The notes under the pieces: model-generated
What the model saw: the letters and a program-made list of their open reading frames with translations, nothing else
Database searches by the model: none
What the model was told of the DNA's origin: nothing
Assembly: GCA_903995115.1 (NCBI GenBank)
Contig: LR877154.1
Location: 620,001 to 684,000, forward strand
Length of the DNA: 64,000 nt
Direction: 5' to 3'
Source of the DNA: Angomonas deanei
Taxonomy: Eukaryota; Euglenozoa; Kinetoplastea; Trypanosomatida; Trypanosomatidae
Position numbers and translations under genes: made by a program
Shown here: positions 25,470 through 34,451 of the stretch, piece by piece
Layout: every line of letters begins with the position of its first letter
How positions within the stretch are numbered: position 1 is the first letter of the stretch

Positions 25470-27215
25470 ATGACCGCCGGTTATGTGGCCACCACCGTTG
25501 TGTTTTTCGTGTTAACCTTTCTCATCACACTCGGGGTGTACTACCACTACACAAAGGTTTCTATAAAGTCTATTCCGGTGGTTTCGGTCGTGTTTCAGAT
25601 TATCGCCCTGTACGTTTGTATTTTACCGTTTCCGTTGCTCGTCGTGGATGTGGAGGCGGCGTTAAGTGGAAATGAACAACACTGGATGCGGCCGATTTGG
25701 CTGACAATCTTTGCGACCACTTACATCTCTGCCTGGATCACACTACCCATTGTGCAAATGTTAACCATTGTGGGAGACTTTACCTGGCAAAAGCGTCTAA
25801 AGAGTTCCGTGATACTGAACCTGAAGCTGTACGCGGTGATTATAGTATTAATTGTGCTGGTGTTCTTCTTTATTCTGTTCCTGAAAGGCGCCCTGCATTC
25901 CTTGAAGAGTGTCGTGAAGATTGGTCTAGCGCTCGCCAACTCCTGGGGTCTTTTCATGTTGCTCATCTTTATGCCGGCAGGGCTGGTGGGGGTCCCTCGC
26001 ATGCTGTACAAGTACGCCGATCCCCGGAAGCTGCTCCGGCGCCGCCTGTTCGAGTCGGTGGACATTCAGGATGACCTGGACCTCGCCTCCATGGATCTCG
26101 CCGCCATCAAGTCGGAGCTGATGACGATTGATCCCCTCGTGTCGGAGGAAAACCGCCCACACCTGTCCGAAATGTTGGAGGCCATATCCGTCGCCGACCG
26201 TGATATCCCACTTTATCACATTGCCGCGCAGCGAGTCAAGGTAAAGCCATCGGAGAACCGCGACGACGTTTCGCTAGAACACTTGGTGGCCCTGAACGCC
26301 CGCCTGAAGCGATCGATTGTGGTGGTGGGAAGGGCGAACTACCGGTGGAACAAGACGGTGAAGGATTGCCACTCCCTCGATGAGATGATCCGCGGGGTGA
26401 AGGAGACGAACAACTCGTTCAAGAAGGTGTGGTTCTCTGTCCGCACGTATGTGTACTGGTTTGGCTGCATCACGTGTGGCTTTCTGACGATTCTCATCCT
26501 GTGGAGTGAGCTCACCTTGCCCTTTCGTCAGATGGCTGGGGTGCCGCTAGGGTTGGTAGAGGTGATCATGGGGAGCAGCATCCACTTTGTGGCCTCCATC
26601 GTGTTCCTCTTCTACATGGCCTACTGCGCGTACTGGGCTGCTTTCCAGTTCAAGGTGTTTGACATTTACGTGGTGTACCCCAGTATCGCCGATAACGCGT
26701 CGCTTTGCTTCAATATGGTGTTCCTTGTCCGTCTGCTGATGCCCTTGTGCTTCAACTTTTTGTTGATTTCCAATCTATCCACGGCAGACAATGTGGATGT
26801 GCAGTACGGGTATGTCTATCGACGGAACATGGACATTGGGGAGCTGTTCGGCACGGTGGCCAATCAGTACCTCCCCATGGTGATCCCCTTCCTCGCCATC
26901 GTCGTGCTGCTCAACCTGACGCAGCGTATTCTCTCCTTGGTAGGCATCGAGGTGCACAACCCCAACGACGTGGAGAGTCCCCCGGTCCGTCAACGCATCG
27001 AGGACGGACGGAAGCTGGTGGAGCACGCGCTGGGGTTTGAGCTGGTGTCCGTTGTGCTGCCAGGGGAGGAGCCCTACGTACCTGGCCAGACTCCTAGCCG
27101 AGTGAACCGAGGGGAGAGCCCCCGCGCCTCGGCGGTGAAGGGTGGTCGATATAGGGAGTACAAGGATAAACAAAAAGGACCCGAGCCGGAAGGGATGGAG
27201 GAGGGCACCGTTTAG
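25470..27215 (+). CDS. LMBR1-like multi-spanning membrane protein
   Basis: 581 residues with about nine hydrophobic segments: five in the first 180 residues and four more at about 330-500. A hydrophilic, charged central loop (180-320) lies between them and a hydrophilic tail follows. The LMBR1/LMBRD2 family pattern is seen in the early ...WRPIWLTIFATTYISAWITLP-like region, the WGLFMLLIFMPAGLVGVPR segment, and the late block around YVVYPSIADNASLCFNM. The family covers lipocalin-receptor-like and LMBRD2 proteins, the latter linked to receptor signalling and ciliary functions in other organisms. The exact substrate is not known from sequence. Confidence 0.88.
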   Translation: MTAGYVATTVVFFVLTFLITLGVYYHYTKVSIKSIPVVSVVFQIIALYVCILPFPLLVVDVEAALSGNEQHWMRPIWLTIFATTYISAWITLPIVQMLTIVGDFTWQKRLKSSVILNLKLYAVIIVLIVLVFFFILFLKGALHSLKSVVKIGLALANSWGLFMLLIFMPAGLVGVPRMLYKYADPRKLLRRRLFESVDIQDDLDLASMDLAAIKSELMTIDPLVSEENRPHLSEMLEAISVADRDIPLYHIAAQRVKVKPSENRDDVSLEHLVALNARLKRSIVVVGRANYRWNKTVKDCHSLDEMIRGVKETNNSFKKVWFSVRTYVYWFGCITCGFLTILILWSELTLPFRQMAGVPLGLVEVIMGSSIHFVASIVFLFYMAYCAYWAAFQFKVFDIYVVYPSIADNASLCFNMVFLVRLLMPLCFNFLLISNLSTADNVDVQYGYVYRRNMDIGELFGTVANQYLPMVIPFLAIVVLLNLTQRILSLVGIEVHNPNDVESPPVRQRIEDGRKLVEHALGFELVSVVLPGEEPYVPGQTPSRVNRGESPRASAVKGGRYREYKDKQKGPEPEGMEEGTV

Positions 27216-27570
27216 CGTTTTTTTATTATTATTAGTTTATTTTGCGTGTTTTTGTTTTTTTGTTGCTATTCATATGCACTCATAAACAATAGAGAGAGAG
27301 AAAAAAATCAATTAGGTAGGCTGAGGATGAAAAGAAATGGGTGATACTTCATTCTGCCGCTCTGTATTATTCATTTATTTATATATATATTGTTACCGCC
27401 ATACTAAACATTTTTGTAACGACTAGCGAAAAAGTATCAAGTACACTACGCCTCCAGGAATTTTTTATTTGTTTTTATTTGTGATGAGCTGCGGTGCGCG
27501 CGACACACACTCCTTTTGTTTTCCGTTTTTCCTTTTTCTCATCTTTTCCCTCTTCTCCTCTTTTTTTAGT
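27216..27570. other. Spacer with pyrimidine tract
   Basis: AT-rich 355 bp containing a short GA run (27292-27302), a TA repeat near 27380-27390 and a long pyrimidine tract (27508-27567) directly before the next start. No gene recognised. Confidence 0.5.
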
Positions 27571-28170
27571 ATGGCACATTTTTTAGTTAACACTAGACCC
27601 ACCGCCGACTACGTGGACAGACGGGAACTGTTGCGTTCCCGCCTGGACGAGGGGGAGTTCAAGAAGCGTCGTCAGCCGTTGCTAAACCGAAGTGCGACCG
27701 TGTATGTGGGTAATTTATCTTTTTATACCTCCGAGGAACAATTACGAATACACTTCTTACCATGCGGGCCGATACGCGACCTTGTCATGGGGCTGAACGA
27801 ACAGTCGCGCACCCCGTGCGGGTTTAGTTTTATCGTTTTCGAAACCACTGAGGCGGCGGCGATGGCGGTGCTCAACCTCAGCGGTACACTCCTCGACGAT
27901 CGTGTGATACGGGTGAGTTGGGATGTCGGGTGCGACCCCACGCGGCGCTGGGGGAGAGGCGCGGAGGGCGGCCAGGTGGTGGATGCCGTGCGGCACAACC
28001 TGGATGAGGGGAGAGGTGGGCTAGGCTCCCAGCGGCGTAACGAGCTGCAGGTGGGCGTGCTGACTGAGGAGGAAGAGCTGCTCCCCTATACATGGGTGAC
28101 CCCACCAGTACGCAAGCGGAAGGCGCAACCGGTGAGCGGGGGTGACGGGAATAAACGTCGTAGGGTGTAA
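27571..28170 (+). CDS. CBP20: Nuclear cap-binding protein CBP20
   Basis: 199 residues with one RNA-recognition motif at about 43-120: RNP2 is VYVGNLSFY and RNP1 is CGFSFIVF. The family-specific flanks are present: the N-terminal Tyr-containing part and RRELLRSRLDEGEF, and the C-terminal RWGRGAEGGQVVDAVRHNLDEGRGG, which in human CBP20 folds over the m7G cap. With the large subunit it forms the nuclear cap-binding complex, which in kinetoplastids binds the hypermethylated spliced-leader cap. The tail is basic (RKRKAQP, GNKRRRV). The ATG lies only one base after the nearest AG (27568-27569). Confidence 0.93.
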   Translation: MAHFLVNTRPTADYVDRRELLRSRLDEGEFKKRRQPLLNRSATVYVGNLSFYTSEEQLRIHFLPCGPIRDLVMGLNEQSRTPCGFSFIVFETTEAAAMAVLNLSGTLLDDRVIRVSWDVGCDPTRRWGRGAEGGQVVDAVRHNLDEGRGGLGSQRRNELQVGVLTEEEELLPYTWVTPPVRKRKAQPVSGGDGNKRRRV

Positions 28171-28311
28171 AGTACAGAAATAAAATTAGCACTTGCTTGT
28201 GTTTGAATGTGTGTGTGTGTGCTTGCGTGTGTTTCTTCCACTTTTGTGCTGCCGCTTCACCTACTTTTCCTACTTTTCCGTTCTAGTATAGGGAAGCGAA
28301 CGTCAAAAGCC

Positions 28312-29586
28312 ATGTTCAAGAGGTTGCTGCTGTACTTTTTCGCTGTAGCCTGCTCGATTAGCATCATCCTTGTAGGGTGCTTGATCTATGTGATCTATTA
28401 CACTCGCCCGAAGGCGCTCCGCCCACACAACAAGGGCCCCATGAAGATTGGTGTCGTCCTGGGCTCCGGGGGTCACACCAGCGAGATGATACGCAGTATC
28501 AATGCCTTACCTCAGGGGTACTGGGCGAACAATAGGACCTTCTACGTGGTCAGCGACAGTGACGGACACTCCCGGGCGCTCGCGGAGGAGTTGGAGGGGC
28601 GGAAGTTCCACCGTGCAGCCACGTGTCACTCCATTCCACGAGCGAGGGAGGTCGGTCAGAGTTACTTCTCTTCCATCTTTACGACAATACGGAGTATCGC
28701 CGCGTGCTTTTCCGTGATCCTGGAAGAGAAACCGGATATCCTGCTGCTGAACGGTCCTGGCGTTTGTGTGCCGGTCGTGGTGGCCTCCGTCCTTCTAGCC
28801 GTGATCTGCCCGTGGTCCGTCCGTCGTCCCTACACGGTGTACATGGAGAGTTTTACCTGTCTCTCCCACCTTTCCCTGACTGGCCGGCTGCTGTGCCCTT
28901 ATCTCACCGATCTGTTCACCGTGCACTGGCGACAGCTACAGCTCATTGTGCAGCGGCGTCAGCGGCGGGGGCACCTCGTGTACATTGGCTGTGAGGGAGA
29001 GGGCACCGGGGGGAAGGAGAACTTGCTGTCCCACCGCGCTCAGCTAACACCACCCCAGCGCTACGCCGTCGCCACGGTGGGCTCTACGCACTTTGACAAG
29101 TTGGTGCTGGCGGTGCTGCAACCCTCCCTCCTGCAATTTCTCAAAAAGGCACATCAGATTGAGAAGTTGTATGTACAGTACGGCTCGATGGACTTGCCTG
29201 CCTCACTGGTGGAGAGGGCTGGTGAGACGATTGCGGTGGAGAGTTTTCCGTACCGGCCACATTTGGGAGAACTGCTGGAGCAGGCCACGCTGGTCATTAC
29301 GCATGCAGGGGCGGGGACGATACTGGAGTGCCTTCAAGCGCGTGTGTGCGTCGTGGTGGTGCCCAACCGCCTGCTCATGTCCGACCATCAGACGGAGCTC
29401 GCCACCACCCTGGCGGCAGAACGGTATCTGTTCTGTGTGGAAGCGGACCAGCTGGCGGATTCACTGGACAAGCTGGACTTTACTCAACTGGTTACCTTTT
29501 CAGGGGTGGATGAAGCGGCACTGGTCTTTGCCCTGAGACGACCACTGACCGGAGTTTCTGAGGCGGCTGCCCGCAAGGAGGACTGA
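28312..29586 (+). CDS. ALG14-ALG13 fusion, UDP-GlcNAc transferase
   Basis: 424 residues carrying both halves of the enzyme that adds the second GlcNAc to dolichyl-PP-GlcNAc in N-glycan precursor synthesis. Residues 5-30 form a membrane anchor. About 44-240 is ALG14: GVVLGSGGHTSEM, YVVSDSDGHS, ILLLNGPGVCVPV and VYMESFTCLSHLSLTGRL. About 252-424 is ALG13: VATVGSTHFDKLV, YVQYGSMDLP, SFPYRPHLGELLEQA, VITHAGAGTILECLQ and VVVVPNRLLMSDHQTELA. In yeast and animals these are two proteins, ALG14 recruiting ALG13 to the ER membrane; fused forms have been described in some protists. The ATG at 28312 is the first after the AG near 28285; an in-frame ATG at 28207 lies before that acceptor. Confidence 0.93.
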   Translation: MFKRLLLYFFAVACSISIILVGCLIYVIYYTRPKALRPHNKGPMKIGVVLGSGGHTSEMIRSINALPQGYWANNRTFYVVSDSDGHSRALAEELEGRKFHRAATCHSIPRAREVGQSYFSSIFTTIRSIAACFSVILEEKPDILLLNGPGVCVPVVVASVLLAVICPWSVRRPYTVYMESFTCLSHLSLTGRLLCPYLTDLFTVHWRQLQLIVQRRQRRGHLVYIGCEGEGTGGKENLLSHRAQLTPPQRYAVATVGSTHFDKLVLAVLQPSLLQFLKKAHQIEKLYVQYGSMDLPASLVERAGETIAVESFPYRPHLGELLEQATLVITHAGAGTILECLQARVCVVVVPNRLLMSDHQTELATTLAAERYLFCVEADQLADSLDKLDFTQLVTFSGVDEAALVFALRRPLTGVSEAAARKED

Positions 29587-29768
29587 ACAGTATTCATGGT
29601 ATCATTTTCACAATGGACATTTGTGCTTAATAGGATTACTGTTATTATTATTATTATTTTTTTTTTTGATGTTTACCCGTTTAGCATACACTTTCGTCAA
29701 TTCATATCATTTCCTCCCTCTACCTCATCCCTGAAAGAAAACAACCAACTAAGCAATACATACAATAC

Positions 29769-32384
29769 ATGTCTGCTGCGGAGAGAGCGGCGACGAGGGT
29801 CTTTGACCTCATTGACAGCATGCAGCTGGGGCAGGCGGAAGGGGCACTGGAGGGAGCGCTCGAGAAGTTCCCTACCTCTCCCAACGTCAAGGCGGCGGAG
29901 GCACTCTTCTTACTTCACTCCGGTGACGTCGAGAAGGCCAAGACGAAGGCGATGGCACTCGTGTCGGAAACCTCCACCGAGCCAGCCTTCATTAACGCCC
30001 TGATACACGTGCTCCAACAGTGCTGCTGCTGGGAGGCTCTCGCGACCACGTATGAGCGCATCCGTCCGCTACAGAACGAGAAGCAGATTGGAGAAAATTT
30101 GGTACAGACCTATGCGAGGATGGGGGCCTACGACAAGGTGCAGTCGACCGCAATGCAGCTTACCGCACTCACAATGACCCAAAGTATCAGGTCTGGGTGG
30201 TGCAGGCCTGGCCTGGCGCAGGTGCCCCCGGATGCGACGGAGCATTTGCAGCTCAAGATGGCGACCCGCCTGCTGGATTCCGCTGTGCTCACTGAAAAGG
30301 GTGTTCCGTCCTTCTCCACCACACGGGCCTATGTAGAGGTCTTGTGTCAGCAGGAGTTGTACGAGGAGGCGGTGAAGTTCATCTGCAGTCCTCGTGGCGG
30401 CCGGTTAGGCCTGCTGGAGGGTCGGCTAGAGATACTGTGCCAGACGTTAGTATTGCAGAAGCGCTACCGGGCGGCGAATGCGGCGGCTAAAATGTTGTGG
30501 AAAATCAATTCAGACAATTGGGCACCGTTTCAGACGTATCTGGACACCATTGAAAAAGTATCCGAGGATGCGGAGGACGCTAGCACCGTTATTACGTTGG
30601 AAAGTGACGAGGAACTGTTGCGAGCGAGCATTCCGCTTGCCACGGCGGATAGCTCTTGGGATGCGGCGCTAGCCCTCGCCGACGAGCTTCAGGCGCTGGA
30701 GAACCAGGAGAGGGCGAAGAAGCGCAGACGCGGACCGTTCATGGCGAAACTTGCTATCCTCCACAAAAAGGGCGACACCCAGGCGTTGTCGGAGGCGATT
30801 GTGCAGTATACAAAGCTCTTCGTCAACAAGCCGTGCTGCTTCTTGGATATCTCCACCTTCCTCACCTCTCAGTCGGCGGAGGCGGTGTACCAGTGGAGCA
30901 CGGCGGGGGAGGAGGAGGACAGCCTCGCCCAGCACAACAAGCGCATATTAGGACTCCGCACCTACATCTCCCAGTGGGGGTGCGAGGCGGGCGCTATCCC
31001 AGAGGAGGGTGAACTCAAGCGATTGATTCAGGTCTGCAAGGAAGGGTACGAGGCGGCTCGCCCGCTGTCCACCTCCCTCGCCTGGAGCGAGGAGGGGCTC
31101 TGCGACGGGTACATCCACGCACTCCTTAATATCGTGTTACACGCCTACGTCGCCCACGGGAAGGATGCCACGTGGCTCTCCATCGGCCTAGAGGCGTTTG
31201 ATCACGTGGATAGGCGAATGAACAACCCGGCGTGGCTCATCTTCTCGTCCTGCTTCGCCCACCTCCTCCGTCTCGCCGACCGCGCGGCCGTCCGCCAGCT
31301 GGCCTTCAAGGACATTCAACACGATACGATGTTCCACCTGAGCTACTGGCCGTTACGAAAAGGATTGGCCATGGACGACATTGTCACCTTCGTCAAGCAC
31401 GCCAGCATTTATTATGGTCGGATGGAGAGGGATGTGAGCCTCCTGCGCGCCAAGGTGTTCACCTTCATGTCGTGGCCGGCGATGCAAGACATCAAGCGGT
31501 TCGAGTACAAGCAGATGCACTCCCTCGCCAAGGTGCTCCACACACCGGAGCGGGTGCTGGCCCTCCTGCCAGAGTGCCAAACTCAAAAGAACATTCTGAA
31601 ACTATTAGACACCTACGGCGCCCAGCTGTGGACGTCGCTGACGACTCTGCGGGACGCGCGGGCGCCACTCGTGGACAATAGTGACTGGAGCGTCTGCCGG
31701 TCGATGGTGCTCGCCAACATTCACACCGAGAAGGCGGCGCGACTGAGCGAGGCGCTCGTCCACTTCGCCCCGAAGGAGGAGAGAGTTCAGTGGGGCGTGC
31801 AGCTCAACAGCAGTCTCCTCCTCCTACACGACGTGGTGGCGATCGAGGTGCACCTGGCGCGGCTGGCGTTACTCAAGAAGCAGTCGAGCAAGAAGAGTAA
31901 GAATGCCCCACAGGCCCCGGCGGTGGAGGCCCTCATCCTCTACAGTGAAAAGTCTATTGGGGAGCTTGGTGGAGTGGAGTGCTTCCCTCGTATCCAGCCC
32001 ATCGCCACCGTCCTGCAGCCGTACATCAAGTCGGAGGGAGAGGAAACGGTCGTGGACACACAACAGACATTTGAGGCGGCCCTGAAAACCGTCACGCAGT
32101 CGCCCGAGGTGTTTGAGGAGTTTCTGTTTAATGAAATGTTTATCCTCGTGGCACTGCTGCAGGTAGGTAGTGTAGCCAAGACCCCGGTGGTCGCGTGGGC
32201 AAACATGCTCCAGGAGACGCTTGTCGCCGCCAAGCAAAAGTACGAGAGTGGGGAGTGGAGCTTTTCGGCCGTCCCTGTCACCGGCGATCTGGGCAACACC
32301 TTGTTAACAGATAAGTCGAACCAGACGTTGAACTTGATCTCAGAGCTGACCTCGAGCGTCACGGCGGTCACCCGTAGACGGTAA
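29769..32384 (+). CDS. NAA25: NatB auxiliary subunit NAA25 (Mdm20-like)
   Basis: 871 residues of helical TPR-like repeats. They match the non-catalytic subunit of N-terminal acetyltransferase B, which anchors NAA20 to the ribosome for acetylation of Met-Asp/Glu/Asn starts. Recognisable parts are the N-terminal TPR pairs (1-140, FDLIDSMQLGQAEGALEGAL), the central YTKLFVNKPCCFLDISTFL, close to the NAA25 signature with a KPCCF core, and the helical C-terminal half (440-860). The length is in the normal 800-970 range. The ATG follows a spacer with a T run (29661-29668). Confidence 0.88.
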   Translation: MSAAERAATRVFDLIDSMQLGQAEGALEGALEKFPTSPNVKAAEALFLLHSGDVEKAKTKAMALVSETSTEPAFINALIHVLQQCCCWEALATTYERIRPLQNEKQIGENLVQTYARMGAYDKVQSTAMQLTALTMTQSIRSGWCRPGLAQVPPDATEHLQLKMATRLLDSAVLTEKGVPSFSTTRAYVEVLCQQELYEEAVKFICSPRGGRLGLLEGRLEILCQTLVLQKRYRAANAAAKMLWKINSDNWAPFQTYLDTIEKVSEDAEDASTVITLESDEELLRASIPLATADSSWDAALALADELQALENQERAKKRRRGPFMAKLAILHKKGDTQALSEAIVQYTKLFVNKPCCFLDISTFLTSQSAEAVYQWSTAGEEEDSLAQHNKRILGLRTYISQWGCEAGAIPEEGELKRLIQVCKEGYEAARPLSTSLAWSEEGLCDGYIHALLNIVLHAYVAHGKDATWLSIGLEAFDHVDRRMNNPAWLIFSSCFAHLLRLADRAAVRQLAFKDIQHDTMFHLSYWPLRKGLAMDDIVTFVKHASIYYGRMERDVSLLRAKVFTFMSWPAMQDIKRFEYKQMHSLAKVLHTPERVLALLPECQTQKNILKLLDTYGAQLWTSLTTLRDARAPLVDNSDWSVCRSMVLANIHTEKAARLSEALVHFAPKEERVQWGVQLNSSLLLLHDVVAIEVHLARLALLKKQSSKKSKNAPQAPAVEALILYSEKSIGELGGVECFPRIQPIATVLQPYIKSEGEETVVDTQQTFEAALKTVTQSPEVFEEFLFNEMFILVALLQVGSVAKTPVVAWANMLQETLVAAKQKYESGEWSFSAVPVTGDLGNTLLTDKSNQTLNLISELTSSVTAVTRRR

Positions 32385-32659
32385 TGCGCACATTCCACAA
32401 AAACTATAACGATAATGATTATAATATACTTAAACAACAGGTAACGGACACCACTAGGAGTGTTTTAATTATTATTTATTTGCGACTACTTTTCTTTATG
32501 TTCATTCCCCTAAACTCTCTCTCTGTTTTATCATTCTCTCAACAAGACACTTTTGTTTGTTTTATTGTTCACTTCTGCTTTTTTTAAAAACAATACACTC
32601 ATAAAACAAACAAAAAAGGTAATAAACACCATATCACACTTATCTATCACCATAAATAT

Positions 32660-34159
32660 ATGTCATTTACCACCGCAGATCAAAATACAAATTCAGAACG
32701 TTATGCTAACATGACCAAACCCCTTCCGGCGTACCCCCCGGTGTCGGAGGAAAAGGTCTTACCTTTACCCGTTTTCACAGAAAAAGTAATGAACCGGTTT
32801 CATTTCTTTCAAAAAAAATTATATTTTCGGGAAGTCGTAACCGATTTGATTTCGCTGGTGGGCCAGCGGTATGGGACGGAGTTTGTCCGTACACTGAGCG
32901 ATCTGAACAACGTGCTGGCCTCGAATAACTGCGACCGGATTGAGCCCAACAACCTCATGGATGTGCTGAATGCATCCGTTTTGTTTTTACAGAAACAGTA
33001 TGCACATAACTTCTATTCCCTCTCCAGCGAGAGTGTGGGCTCTTCCAAAGAGTACTCTGATTTACAGGACAGTTGTTATGCGCGGTTTCACGATGGCACC
33101 GACGGAGGGACGGACTCCTCGAGCGGGGTGTCGTTCGAGACCAAAAGTCAAATCGCCGAGGATGAAAGGATCAGTTACGTGTACAGCGGTTCCGCCGTCA
33201 ATGTCCAGTTCTATGAGCTTTTCAAACCGAGCGAGCACCGCTGCGGTGTCTCTCCTACGGCTGCCCAGGACGCCCAGTACGGCGGGTCCATCAGCTCTGT
33301 CCGACTACAGACCGATATTCAGAAACATTTCCCACGGGAGTACGAACACTACATTGTCAACGCGTACCACAACAAATTCACATTATTTCTGGAAACCGAA
33401 CTCCATCTGGAGGCGTTTGTTTACTCCGACGCCGCCCTGCGACAGGACCCTTGCCTCTCCACCCACGTTGGCTTTAAGGAGCTACGGCTGAAGAAGTCTC
33501 CCACCCCAGAGGACACGTCTTCCTTCTTTCGGGTGGCTCGGTGGGACAGTGCGATGGGTGCCTTCCTCATGCTCTATTGGGTGCGACGGTACCGGGTGGT
33601 CGTCCTCGACGCCCTGTGCTGGTTCCTGAAAACCGTCGAAAGCGGTGACATGACGGGCACGGAGGAAGTCTTTCTGAACCCCATTGAGACCGATGTGATC
33701 CAATACTTTGCCCCGACTGGTGAAAGAGAACCGTCCTTGAAACAAGGGGAGATGGAGTCCTTGCAGCTGACGACATTACTGTTCTACGCCTTCTCCGCTG
33801 GTGTCTCCTTCCGGAAACGGACGTCACGGCAGCCGTGGTGCGACAGACAGGAACTGAACGCGCTTCGCTCGATACGGGTGTGCCATCTAGGCACAGCGGT
33901 CGCTACCTTACTCTCGTCCCAAAAGTATTTGCACTTCATGAGTCGAACAAAGCTGCGGGCGACGTCCATGTGGGTCTTGCATCAGCTCCTCTTTCCTCCC
34001 TCATCTAGTGCCACCTCCACCTCCTCCGCGGTCAGCAGTGCCACGATGGAGACGGACTCACCTAGTTTAAGTTCACTGGAGGAAGAGGCAATGATCACCA
34101 AGGCGTCCGCCGATGCGCTGTGGCACGCCGTCCGCCTTCACGCTACCGCTTCATCATGA
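32660..34159 (+). CDS. Unrecognised 499-residue protein
   Basis: No family recognised. The protein is mixed alpha/beta in character without signal peptide or membrane segment. The central part (about 165-385) is rich in Tyr, Phe and Trp (FYELFKPSEHRCG, HYIVNAYHNKFTLFLETELHLEAFVY, WVRRYRVVVLDALCWFLKTV). A Ser/Thr-rich acidic segment (about 445-475) precedes the C-terminal helix. The coding composition is clear and the reading frame undisturbed over 1.5 kb, so the gene is real. It could be a lineage-specific protein or one too diverged to name by eye. Confidence 0.8.
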   Translation: MSFTTADQNTNSERYANMTKPLPAYPPVSEEKVLPLPVFTEKVMNRFHFFQKKLYFREVVTDLISLVGQRYGTEFVRTLSDLNNVLASNNCDRIEPNNLMDVLNASVLFLQKQYAHNFYSLSSESVGSSKEYSDLQDSCYARFHDGTDGGTDSSSGVSFETKSQIAEDERISYVYSGSAVNVQFYELFKPSEHRCGVSPTAAQDAQYGGSISSVRLQTDIQKHFPREYEHYIVNAYHNKFTLFLETELHLEAFVYSDAALRQDPCLSTHVGFKELRLKKSPTPEDTSSFFRVARWDSAMGAFLMLYWVRRYRVVVLDALCWFLKTVESGDMTGTEEVFLNPIETDVIQYFAPTGEREPSLKQGEMESLQLTTLLFYAFSAGVSFRKRTSRQPWCDRQELNALRSIRVCHLGTAVATLLSSQKYLHFMSRTKLRATSMWVLHQLLFPPSSSATSTSSAVSSATMETDSPSLSSLEEEAMITKASADALWHAVRLHATASS

Positions 34160-34451
34160 AAATTTGTAAATAAAACCAAACTTTATTCCTCTTTTTTTTA
34201 TTATTTTCTTTTTCGTTTACAACAGCTGCTGGAAATAATACGTATTATTTTCGCGGTTTTTTCTTTTGTTTTGCTTTTTTTGTTTCTTGTGAAGGTATAA
34301 TTTGTTCTATTGTTGTTTTTGTCACTTTTCTTTTATTGCTTAATGCACGAGGACTATACACCTATCTATCTTTGTCTCCTCCATTCTTCAACAGCCAGTT
34401 AGAGGTGCATACATTTTTTTTCTCTTCTTCAATAGTACCCCAATCAATAAA

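Noticed and set aside
28207-28311. Longer start of the ALG14-ALG13 gene
   Set aside because: The in-frame ATG at 28207 precedes the likely acceptor AG near 28285; the anchor helix begins at the later Met.
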